64,000 nucleotides of DNA, from NCBI GenBank assembly GCA_000226015.1, contig JH152704.1, positions 1,426 through 65,425 on the forward strand, in the 5' to 3' direction. Every line of letters begins with the position of its first letter. Position 1 is the stretch's first letter. The stretch is from Mnemiopsis leidyi. Taxonomy: Eukaryota > Ctenophora > Tentaculata > Lobata > Bolinopsidae. Both the position numbers and the translations under genes were made by a program. Below the pieces are notes generated by a model. That model was not told the DNA's origin. It worked only from the letters and a program-made list of their open reading frames with translations, and did not search any database. This document shows, in pieces, positions 1 to 10,726 of the stretch.

Positions 1-67
1 TAGCTTGGTTGATCCTTCGGCCCACCCACAACACAACACACCCGTTAACAATCAGTGCACACCTCTG

Positions 68-126
68 GGAGTCGAGCTTGCTCGAAATGAGGACCTGAAA
101 AAGGCCCCCTCCCCACTTGAAACCAC
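68..126 (+). repeat. Dispersed repeat, copy 1
   Basis: About 59 bases that recur at 8371-8435 inside a SID-1 gene intron. Both copies share the run CTCGAAATGAGGACCTGAAA and later CACTTGAAACCACAT, with several differences between. Two copies in unrelated contexts point to an interspersed element fragment; the family is unknown. Confidence 0.6.
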
Positions 127-404
127 ATACCTGATCACATTTTAATTGATGTTTTATATTTTGTTGCTGTTATGTCGAGAGCAGATCAGTTACCTGAAAA
201 AAGACTTAGAGAATTAACATATTTTAGACAAGACGGTGTTTTAGTTTAGAATTCACAGGAGTTGATAAACCTCATTTGATTGTTATAGCGTCTGAAGCAG
301 ATCAGAACTCATTCCAAAACGGAATTACTCTGTCATGCCAAGGCACGGAGATTTTTAAACTGCAGCAGTTTTATTACTTTGCTAATTTTTCAGTAAAATT
401 AATA

Positions 405-495
405 TGCAGTAATACCACTATAGTATTACCACTGCAGTGGTTTTACAATAGTAATACTTTTATAGTTATAATTACACTGCAGTGGTATTACTAAT
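405..495. repeat. Cluster of short palindromes
   Basis: Contains GTAATAC/GTATTAC arms around a 7-base loop, the 12-base palindrome CCACTGCAGTGG, and a second CACTGCAGTG core followed by GGTATTAC. The AGTGGTATTAC word recurs at the hairpin cluster near 1180, so the two clusters look related. Confidence 0.5.
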
Positions 496-1070
496 TCATG
501 TTTAAAAATCGGCTTTAAAACGTACTGCTTCTAACCAATTTCTCTGCTTTCGACAGTACACTTACAGAGCAATGTATATCTACCCTTGTGGTTGATATTT
601 TTGCATGAAACCTTACATTTAGTAAGAATCATATGCATATATTCAAGCCAATTTTCTGTGAAATAGAGCATAGGTACAATTTCAGCATTTTTAGGTCTTC
701 CCAATGCCCTATAAGAGTCCCAATATAGGTAATTCTAAACGTAATTCGCTCACTTGTTTTGACAGAAGGGTTTGATTGGGTGACAAGAAAATGTCAAGTA
801 AATATCTCAACTTCAAATATTGGAAGAGAAAAAGCAAAATCACGCAATTTTACTGGCTAAGAAACAATTTCCCAGATCATAAATTTCAGCCGAAATCACG
901 TAGCTAGTTGTCAAAAGAATAATTCTACGAACTGACAGCAAAAATCTGATCAGGATATCTTAGGATATGACCTAACTACGTCGACGAATTATGTTGTTGT
1001 TTTCAGAAAAGACAACCAAACGGATACTAAAATCAAAGGACTGATAACTTGAACTTAAGTCTGTCTGCGT

Positions 1071-1199
1071 AATTTCACTCGCAAGCTCGTGAAATTACTT
1101 CAATGAATTCACTCGCAAGCTCGTGAATTTATTACATGAATACCACTCGCAAGCTCGTGGTATTAATATGGTAATTGCACTAGCAATAGTGGTATTACC
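1071..1199. repeat. Array of four hairpins with a shared core
   Basis: Three hairpins in a row carry the same 10-base centre TCGCAAGCTC, closed by CAC/GTG, but their outer arms differ and remain complementary: AATTTCAC/GTGAAATT (1071-1096), AATTCAC/GTGAATT (about 1106-1129) and AATACCAC/GTGGTATT (1139-1164). A fourth, at 1170-1199, has arms GGTAAT/ATTACC and CACTA/TAGTG with a different loop. No open reading frame overlaps convincingly. Confidence 0.65.
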
Positions 1200-3432
1200 G
1201 TATATAACTATAGTACTTGTTTAAGAAAATTATAAAAAAAGTGATAAAAACCGTTTGGGAATCATTTTCAAATCCTGTACTAGAAACAAACCTTAACTCT
1301 GGTGGATGTATTTCTGATTTTATTTTTATTTTGAACACTCACCATGCTCAAAGCATTATTCTAATCCTATTTTTATATTTTACTTCACAATCAGTTATAT
1401 AACCTCATTATAAACTCTGAATCGGATAAATTTTGCTTAAAATTAACATTAACTCTAATCCCTAAGAATACATATAATATTGGGTTTTGAACTAGAATAT
1501 TTAACGATCCATGTAATAACTTAATTGTAGTCTTAACCTCTAATAGTCTGTGAGTATTCAGAACCTGCGTTCATAGAAATTACCCTTCGGATGTACCGTT
1601 GGGGCTATTTATTAGTAACACTAACTGTATTATACTGTAAAATTTGAAAGGTATATTTTCATATCTAAGTTATCTGATATCTAAGTATGATATATTAAAG
1701 TTCGTACACTTTTGTTATCCCACTTTAAGTTTAACTTTAGCTTACTAGCTTTTCAACGCTATAGATCGTTTCATAATACATAACACGTTAATTTTTAATC
1801 GACATACGGATTGTTTGTTGCCGAAAACTGTTTCAACATTTTCATTCGTCACTGTAATATACAAGCACGAGAAGATATGTACATAACTACATTTCATACC
1901 AGGATAACTTGGTCGGTTTCGCTTTCTGAGACTGTTAGAGCACTTGTATATTCCATAAAGCCATGAGTTGCATATCTTTACCTAATTATTCCCATGTCTA
2001 TAAGCTTGTAAGATGTACAGAATTCCCCCTTTGCTGAGTGCTCACATCGTTAGGCTGAACTCTACTGTAGCTTAAACCTTGAGGAGCTTCCGACAGCAAA
2101 TCAATTTGACTCGTATTAACTGTGAGACTTGAATCATTCTCCTTATTTTTTTCAACTAAGATTTTGCCGCTCTTTGTCTTGCTTATTACCGTTCCATGCT
2201 TTTCCGATACATTTTTTACCCAAAACTTTTTCGAAACAAAGTTTATGTGCCTTCGCGAAAAATATCGTTGGACTGTCAACCCAAATGCAGATCGGCAAGC
2301 TGCAATAGTAACGATTATTCTCCATTTAAACGAGCAGGGCGATATAGCCAGGTGTATTGAAACTGTGCTTTTTCAAACTTCAGTTAGTGCTACATACCAT
2401 TGTTGAAACACTTACGAAAAGTTTTATCAGCATTTAAACCAATGAATAAACTCTTCTACTATCTTAGTTTGCCGGTGTCAATCATGTTCATTTCATCTTT
2501 TTTCGGCCTACTTTAATCAATATAAGCGCGTTTTTCTGCAAAAATGAATCTTTGAAGTTTTCGTTCTTTCTTTGAAGTCTTTCTTTCTTTGCACCTTCTC
2601 GATTGTTTGTTGCGATCATTAATCACAATGACTATCTATTGCTATAAATTGTTCAATATCAATACGACAGTTCCAATACCTTCATGTGCTATGTTCGCTT
2701 GAATAATGAATTTATCATAAAACTGTAACCCTTATACCTTTTACAATATCATACAACCTTTCCCGAGTATATCATCTTGTGAGTAGTGAGAAGTGAATAT
2801 ATCAAATGAATTCAGCCCAAAGAGCCTAATTTAGTACAATTTTCGTGCCAGTCCATATCTTTACTTTCTTTTAATTTATTGTTCATGTGATTGTCAACTT
2901 CGCACCCAATGTAAAAAAATCGCTAAAAAGTAACTCGGAAAATATAATTGATTTGGTTGTAATTATTCCTACTTCCTGTATGAAGGCTGCAAGAAGCTTA
3001 CTTAGTGCGGAGAGCTAATATTCGATTTTGCCTCTATTGGTTAACCTTAACGAAATGTGCCACCGAGCAACTTCCGTCCTCACATGGCGGTGTATATGCA
3101 CCAGAATTGTAGTTGCACGCTCAGACTGTCTTGGTTACAGCAGGGCTTGTTGTAATGGGAGAGAGCGGCATGAATCGCTTTAATGACCATTCATATGCAG
3201 CCTGACCTCGGCATCTCACTGAATCGCAGTTACATTCTTTACGTGCCGTTGTTTCTTGACTAGTTAGTTTGCATTTACTACAATTTGTTTTGACGTATTT
3301 ATTTTACAGCTATAGACAACTGCAGTGTCGTACTAGCTAAGCAGCTAGCCTAGATTGAATTACCTCGATGACAACCTACAACATTTCACGTAAAAGAACC
3401 GCATAATAGCAAAATAACATTTGATGAAAATT

Positions 3433-4475
3433 CGGGTATAGGACTCTAGGTCGGGGGACTCTAGGTCGGGGGACTGTAGGTCGGCGGCTGCAAACAAGGG
3501 TGGACTCTAGGTCGGGAGATCCCCACAGGGTGGACTCTAGGTCGGGAGACCTAATTGCATGCTACGCTGAATAGATAGTATGCATGTCGCTTAGATCAAA
3601 TTTTCCTTGATCTTGGAGCGAGCCTCACCAGCGTTGGCAGAGTGGGTGTGGGGTTTGCCAAGAGAGTGGAGGGCATCATTCAGGGTGTAGATTCAACCAG
3701 GACACTTACAGCTCCGTTTGACACATCTCCAAGCTTTTCTCCCATCTGTCGAAGGTTAGCCATCTCTTGAGTATCGGAAGCCGGCATTGAGGAGGGATTT
3801 AGAAGTAAGGGTCCTGCCTTGGATGATCTTGATGGAGGTGTTTGTAGGGGGAGGAAGGGATCGTTGAGAGGAGGAGGGAGGGCGGATGGAGAGTGCAGGA
3901 TCGGGAGGTGGAGGAGGAGGGTCGCCGTTGTGGACAGCGTTGAATGCGACCGGATGTCCAAAGGTTCTTTGGAAAACAGTAGACATGTTGATGGATACAT
4001 CTTTGGTTCTGTTCAGAATATACACTGTAGTCTGCATGAGACCTCGTTGCCTACGTGGGACGAGATCCTAGCGAATTAGCATGTAGCATGATGTCGGGCT
4101 CGCATGAACCTCTCGTATCACGTATCCCCTCCGATAACAGGAGATTTGAGCATTTCAGCCAACAAGCGGTAAGTGATGGTGTCAACAATAATCCAGCGGA
4201 TCACATCACGGCCCTGATCACATCACAGGCTCCCGACCTAGAGTCCACCCTGTGGGGATCTCCCGACCTAGAGTCCACCCTTGTAACTCTTTGTCATAAA
4301 CTATGAACATGATATAAGCGACATGCATGCTATCTAATCAGTATAGCTTGCAATAAGTTCTCCCGACCTAGAGTCCACCCTGTGGCGATCTCCCGACCTA
4401 GAGTCCACCCTTGTTTGCAGCCGCCGACCTACAGTCCCCCGACCTAGAGTCCCCCGACCCAGAGTCCGGCCCCCG
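3433..4475. mobile_element. DNA element with long terminal inverted repeats
   Basis: The two ends are inverted copies of each other over about 165 bases (3433-3598 against 4312-4475). Each end holds repeated GGACTCTAGGTCGGG units, a GGCGGCTGCAAACAAGGGTG block, and an inner stretch related to ATGCATGTCGCTTA. The direct repeat AAAATT flanks it (3427-3432 and 4476-4481), as expected for a target-site duplication. An extra inverted-repeat block lies at 4229-4288. The interior (about 3600-4220) is GC-richer than the flanks and open in several frames, with proline-rich translation, but no transposase was recognised. It is likely a non-autonomous DNA transposon; the superfamily is undetermined. Confidence 0.8.
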
Positions 4476-4969
4476 AAAATTCTGTATTATATAGTATCTG
4501 AAATTCCGCCCAAGGAATTAACGCCAGTTAATCAGTCGGTCAATATGGCATGTTTCTGTGCATCGTTATATTGTGCAAATACTTAGGAAGGAATGTATTC
4601 TCATGCTGTTTCGCAAGGATTGAACAAAAATTTTATACATTCGTTTGAATTAGGCGATACATTGTGCTAAGTTTGAGCTATTGATCAGATACCCATTATA
4701 GTATTTTCTAATATGGCCTGCAAAGCAGCTATGTCAAATACCTATTATAATTCTTGCACACACTGTGCAGCTTCATTGTACTTTGACTCTTAGACTTAGA
4801 GTCTGGGTTTTCCGCGTTACTGTTTCAATAGTTTAAATACATTTGTACAATAATACTTGAGAGTATGTTCTATTTTCTTGTTAAGAATTTACAGCTCCTC
4901 AACAATCAACAATCCACTCAAGTTGCACTCCTTGTTAAAGTATACTTAAACAATCTCTCTCAGAATACG
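4476..4969. other. Upstream region of the SID-1-like gene
   Basis: AT-rich, no exon recognised. It should contain the promoter and 5' UTR of the gene starting at 4970, but no clear core promoter motif is visible. Confidence 0.4.
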
Positions 4970-7900
4970 ATGGGACATCTAGGATCTGTTATCGTGTTAC
5001 TACTGATAGTTGGTGGGGTAGTTGGGGTTGAGTCTCAGATATTTGCTGACTACATTGTTGATGAAAACCAGTCTTTTAACAACCGCTCCACGCTTATTTC
5101 TGTTAGTAACGTTTATCATATGTCCATACTCCATATGCCTGTCAGACACGACACCCTCATATGGAGTCTAGATATGGAATCCTCGTGGTTTTACGGATCG
5201 CAATTTATTTTAATCGCTGCAGTCTGCTAAAAATTGTAATGTTTCATATAGAGCTAATTTACCTAAACCCCAATAGAAGCGTAGTAGTGATAAAAAGTAC
5301 GGGAAATTGTCAGGTTACATTGGTAATAACAATCCGTATTTCACAAACCGAACCACAATCATTTCATCGGTAATGTAGTAGTATGTGCTGCTGATATTCA
5401 AAGTTTTGTTTTTAATTCTTATCCTCCCAACCTTCAGCAGAACTTCCCCATGCAGTTCCACTTGGTTTCATTGGTTTACAAGCAATTTTATTTCTTAACA
5501 TCTGTTTTTCTCTGCTTTTCCAATTTAATCGGAAGGGGCTCAGCAGACACTTAAAAGATACGAGACAGTTTTGGTCAGAATAGCTTTCGAAAAACTTGTG
5601 TTTATCGTGTTCAGCTCTTTAATTCAGCTTCTACTTAAATTGGTTTTAGCTTTGCTTTCTTTTGAATCGGTTTACCCAGCTGCATTTCACCTCACCTTCC
5701 ACAGCCCTTAGTAATTTTTCCTGCTTCTATTTATCCCATGTATAACTATTCATCTAAACATATAGCTAAATATATATGCTAAATATATAGCGTACACTTG
5801 ATAAGTATCTTATGTGTATCTACTATTTAAGCTCTTCAAGCTTAATCAAATGTTTGCAGCAATTACTTTAAGCTTTGGGTCTGACATAATGATGTTTTTA
5901 GAGGGAGAAACTTTTACAATTTTACTTCAGGTTGGAAAAGGATCGTTGATATCGATAAGACTAGGCTGTAACCAGGAATCAAGCGACTTTCTGACAGCTT
6001 ATCTACAGAGAGATGACAACAAAGAAGTTGTCGTGAGTGAACATTTTGTGTCAACATTTTGATGCTTCAACTTAATTTGCATTTATAGTCGAGAAGATAT
6101 TGGAATGTTTGTTGCTCACACAGTAATTGCACAATAAGACTCAACTGTCGGCAGAGCATATGAGTAAGTGTGGTGAACTAATTGAATTAGTTCACCACGC
6201 TTACTCACCACACTTACTCATAAGTAATTCCTTATATCTGATTTAATCGGTGATCGTGTGAATAGTGAGTTTAAGACTGTAACCAACTCAAAGTAGGCGA
6301 GCTTTCTCTGGGGCATGAAGGTTGCCGAAGTCAGCGCCCCCACTTCCCCTTGAAATATAAATCTTAACATCAGGCATCAGTTTCAACGGAATGTTCCGCC
6401 ACCGTGGAGGACTACAAGAATTCCTACAGATGGACTAGGACATTCAGTGACGATTCACAAGATTTGGATTACAGAATCGTTGTTACTGGTATGATTGTAA
6501 CCTTTAACCACTCTGTTAACACAATCAATTTTCTCGGAACCAAAAAAAGAGTCTGAGATAGACCAAATTCAAATTTAATCTATAATATTTATAATGAAGT
6601 AGTATTTATAATGAAGTATCAGAATAACGAAGTTAGACATCAGAATTGTTGGAAGGGATTCGGAAGAATTTTCTATCACATATATGCAGCGCCGCTGCAG
6701 CAGCGACTCTCGAAATTAATTGGTCCTATCTGGCAGTTGATCTCTGTCAAATGATTTAACAAATCTCTCCAAGAGTTCTAACTACCATTTATATCTTCTT
6801 TTTATCTCCTACCAGGTGCAGAAAACGCGTTTTTCGAGGTTCAATACCACGTAAGTACGATAAGACTACCCCTGGACGGCACGGCTACTACCCATGAGAT
6901 CCAGCCAGGAATACCCTCCATACACACATTCTCTGTTGAAGACTGGGAAGAGACAAACTACCGCTTTGTAGATGTCAGTGTTAGCGGCTGGGATAATCAG
7001 ACTGACATTATTGGTAAGTTGTCAAATTTAAGAGGTCGACGGTTTTTAGGTTTTCCAAATAGGTAGTCATTTACTGCGGACTGTTTTCATGTGTTTTTGT
7101 GCGATTTTAAGATGAATTTTGATTTTCTACCTTTTATTCAATCACAACATAATGAGGTCCCTCTTTATGAATTAGTTAAAAATCTTTACAGGAAAGATGA
7201 TAGTAACACAAGATAAGGATGAACTTTACAATTTCCTCGTGTCTCCAAATACCACAACACTTAACAGCATGCGACTTAGCTACTCGTCTTTTGGTTAGAT
7301 CCTTGACAGAAGTGCTTTTAGCTTATTTCAACGTATGCTTTGTAAGCTTTTTACCCTACAAGACAAGCTACTTGCTCCTTTAACAAAATATTATGTTTTA
7401 CAATTGAAATGTAAAGGGCATGCCTTATAAATGTTTTAGTTTGAAACACCATAGACACTGTAAGTTGCATGTGCAAAAACATATATGATTATGAGACATG
7501 ATCTTGATAACGATTGCCATCTTGAAAACCGTAGAAACCACCCTTACCTCTCCAGGACGAATTGTTTTGTCGGATGTATCCAAGCCGATTCTCGGTCCTG
7601 GAATTTGGATCATCGGACACGTCCTCCACGACACATCTGCATCGAAAAACATCGAAATATCTGTCTCGTGAGTAATTTTGACAAAATTTCACATTCCTTA
7701 ATCCTAAATGTTAATGTACTCTTAAATTGGCTTACTCGACAGATGTAATGACAGCTGTAGCACGATGTATATCAGGATAGCTGTATCGAAGAAGCTGTAA
7801 CAAGCTTCCAAATAAAAGTGATTTAATAGAAGTAACATTAATGACATTCACGCACAAGCCTGCTGTAAACATGACCATATTCTATGTTATCACTCAACAT

Positions 7901-10726
7901 TTCGATGACTTCTTATTTCTTGATATGAAAGTTAAGGTGTTTACCAATATTTTTTTACATTCGAACAATTTCAGTGTTAACACAGATTATGAGTATGTAT
8001 CGAAAGTTGTCATCCTCACGATAGTGTCCTGCTTTGGAGTCATTTTCCCCATATTTTGCAGGTAAATTTTTGTGGAATGAATTAAAGTTGGTGAAATCTA
8101 AATTGTCAATTTATTGGAATGTTTCATCAAAAACGTATTAACGTAAGGACATTAATTTTTTTCGGTACATTAATAATTTCAGATACATCTTCAACTACAT
8201 GAACGCAGAAAGAAAACTATCGTTTCAAGCTTGGAGACAGGTAATAAAAATCAATGAAAGGATTTCTTACATACAAAAAATATTCACCATTTGATATTGA
8301 GCATCTGTAGAATTCATAGCTCATGAATTTATTCGAATGCTATGCCACAAATTAACTAATGTTATTCGACAGTCGAGATCGAGCTCGCTCGAAATGAGGA
8401 CCTGAAAAAGGTTTCCTCCTCACTTGAAACCACATTAATATTACAAAGTTTCCTAGGTTGTGGTTAACTGGTTCTACAGTGGAAATAAAGGGCTGGCCTA
8501 TCTGACAGGGTTCCTAGCCTGGATGTTGCTGGTCAGCGCGTTTCAGGTACAAAACAGGCTAACTCATCAGTTTCTTTTCATTCCACATTTTGTGATCCCT
8601 TATGCGGATTCTTTTATGATAAAAAGATTGAACTAATTGACACCAAAAACAACGCTAGGTATAAATTTACAATACCATTTTGCAGGTGGTTCATGCAAAA
8701 TGGGGTGAGATGATGGAAAAGGGAGATCGAGATATCTGCTACTACAACGAGCGTTGTTACAGGCCTTACCTAGGTGAGTCCATGACTTGGCAACTTTCCA
8801 ACTAACTGAAAATTAAACAGATATTCATTGATAAAACGTTTGTTAAAGTATCAATTTTTAGCTGTCCTAATAAAAGGAAGATTATTTCCTTTCAGACTTG
8901 AAGATAGATCCTACCTTTTTTATTATATTATCATTACTAGGCTACTACGACGTGTCAGTGAACGGAATCGCCAGCAACATTCCTTTCATGGTGCACGGAG
9001 CGTTGATAATAATCTCGGTGTCTCTTGCTGAAACCAGCTGTTTCTCACTTGGACACAAGAGATATGACTATTCAATCGCTTACTCCTTCGGACTCGCTTT
9101 CATCTTCGAGGGGTATAGTATGAGTCATCAGTTTAAAGAAAATACGAATACGCTTTCGTACAGCCTTATTCCTTATAACACACATGGTATATCTTCATTA
9201 ACTTTTATGCCAAACAGAAAGTGATCATAGATCAATATGGTAACCATGATGATTTTCCTACAGGTTTGGATCCCTTCTTTATCACATCTGTCCTTCTCAA
9301 ATCATCTTCCAGTTTGACACTCTGTTCATGTTTGTCATCTCCCAGGTGATTATCACTACATAAGATTTCGAAAATTGTCTGTCTTAACACAAAATAAAAC
9401 CCTTGAAGACGATTGAAGAATACATGTTGTTTACTATACAAATAAGTTATTAATTCTAATGTATAGACTTGTCGAAATTCATCAAACTTATTTCTTTAAA
9501 TTGGACAATCGACTGATGCAGTGTTCTGCAAATTATCTTAGATTGCTTATACTCTTTCAGTATATCATAACTGCGTTGGTTGACGGACACGCAATAAGAA
9601 AGCAAGTTGACGATGATGCACATAAGTTGTTCTCTTTCAAAAGGAAGTCAATTCGGAGCCCCAAACTGTTTCTTTTCTTTTTGGGACCTGCATATGGTTT
9701 CAACTTCCTAGGAAATCTTCACTACATCAGCCCTTTACCTTCAGCAATTTCCTTTTTCTTTTTCCTCTTCCTTGGACTTTGGGTGGCTGGAATAATGCTT
9801 TGGGCTGCCTACAAAGCTAATCTTCTCCCTACAACGTACTTTAGACCAGCAACAATACATTTCGGGGCTCAGGGAGCAGAAATAAGAGAAGAAAAGTCCA
9901 GTACTTCTACAACAATCAAGAAAGTTTGTTTTGTGGCCTATACCCTCATCGTTTTGATCGGTTTCGTTATGGTGGTACTTGGAAAGCTAGTGATCTCTAT
10001 TTTCATTCTTGGAGAACTGATCGTTGCTCTTCTCATTATGACGGCAGCTTCTTTTATGTATTTGTTGGGTGATCTGTGGTTTACCCTTACCAAAGTGGTT
10101 CGACCCAATAATAAGAAATGTGAGTAGCATTTAAATATGATCGAACATAGTTCTATTGTGAACTTTTAGGAATAAAACAATATTTACAATTGACCACAAT
10201 CATAATAACTCTAACTCTCAACAGCCCATAATCAAAAAGAGTATTGGCCTTAACTTCTTGAACTGCAAAAGTCAACAAAAAACGTTCGCGTTTTCAAATT
10301 ACAATTACTTCAGATCCGATAAGATACAGATACATCATCCCCGTGGGAGTGGTGTTATATCTTCTCTGTGGTTTAGGACTAGTGGTGGTCTCACTCTTCT
10401 TCTTCGTTATCTTAGAAAACACCGACAAGTCCATCCCATCTTGGGAGTCCCGGGAGCTGAACAAACCCTGCATCCTCAACGACTTCTGGGATGCTCACGA
10501 TCTCTGGCACTTCTTTGCTTCCCATGCACTCATGATGATAGTGTTGGTGGTGATGCAGATGCAGAAACCTTGTAGAGACTGTTATATGAAGTACAAGGAG
10601 ATCCAAGATCCTGCTAAGGAGAAGAAGGGGGATGCGGAAGTGGCGGTCGATAAGCTAGATAAAAAAGCGCTGTACGGCCAAACACCTGAAATTCTGAAAG
10701 TTATCCCTTTGAAAACTGAGCAATAA
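4970..10726 (+). CDS. SID-1/SIDT-family transmembrane protein (dsRNA uptake type)
   Basis: Multi-exon gene for a SID-1 family membrane protein; relatives move or bind double-stranded RNA or cholesterol at the cell surface or lysosome. ATG at 4970 opens a signal peptide (MGHLGSVIVLLLIVGGVVG). Exons I can place: 4970-~5100, ~5859-6031, ~6373-6479, 6817-7012, ~7192-7292, 7553-7668, ~7974-8061, 8182-8240, 8457-8547, 8686-8773, ~8941-9112, ~9265-9350, ~9561-10121 and 10315-10726. The early exons form the extracellular beta-rich region. Diagnostic parts are DICYYNERCYRPY after the first membrane helix, GSLLYHICPS then FQFDTLFMF, several helices, and the C-terminal NDFWDAHDLWHFF. The CREST zinc-site residues (SxxxH, the Asp of FDT, HxxxH) are all present. 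AATAAA occurs at 10848. Exons 1-3 are the least certain. Confidence 0.85.
6161..6221. repeat. Long hairpin in an intron of the SID-1-like gene
   Basis: Inverted repeat with 23-base arms (6161-6183 and 6185-6207), one mismatch and a one-base loop; the arms begin TGAGTAAGTGTGGTGAACTA. A further partial copy of the arm end follows at 6208-6221. It lies between exons ending near 6031 and starting near 6373. Confidence 0.75.
8371..8435 (+). repeat. Dispersed repeat, copy 2
   Basis: Second copy of the repeat seen at 68-126, here inside an intron of the SID-1-like gene just before the exon at 8457. Both copies start with a small GAGC-rich hairpin and end in CACTTGAAACCACAT. Confidence 0.6.

Larger units (their letters stand above)
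1..3432. other. Intergenic, no gene recognised
   Basis: No exon with recognisable protein similarity was found. Contents: a dispersed repeat copy at about 68-126, two clusters of short hairpins (about 405-495 and 1071-1199), and an open stretch on the minus strand at 1998-2279 (93 codons, Lys/Ser rich). The minus-strand stretch has no clear start context or family match, so I do not call it a gene. Confidence 0.6.

Noticed and set aside
1071-1199. Hairpin array considered as a CRISPR array
   Set aside because: The window is animal nuclear DNA and the units are palindromes without unique spacers.
1998-2279. Minus-strand open frame of 93 codons, Lys/Ser rich
   Set aside because: Some resemblance to the tail of a mobile-element polyprotein, but too weak to name, and there are no flanking parts.
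3680-4306. Proline- or glycine-rich open frames inside the inverted-repeat element
   Set aside because: Low-complexity, open in several frames because of GC richness; no transposase motif recognised.
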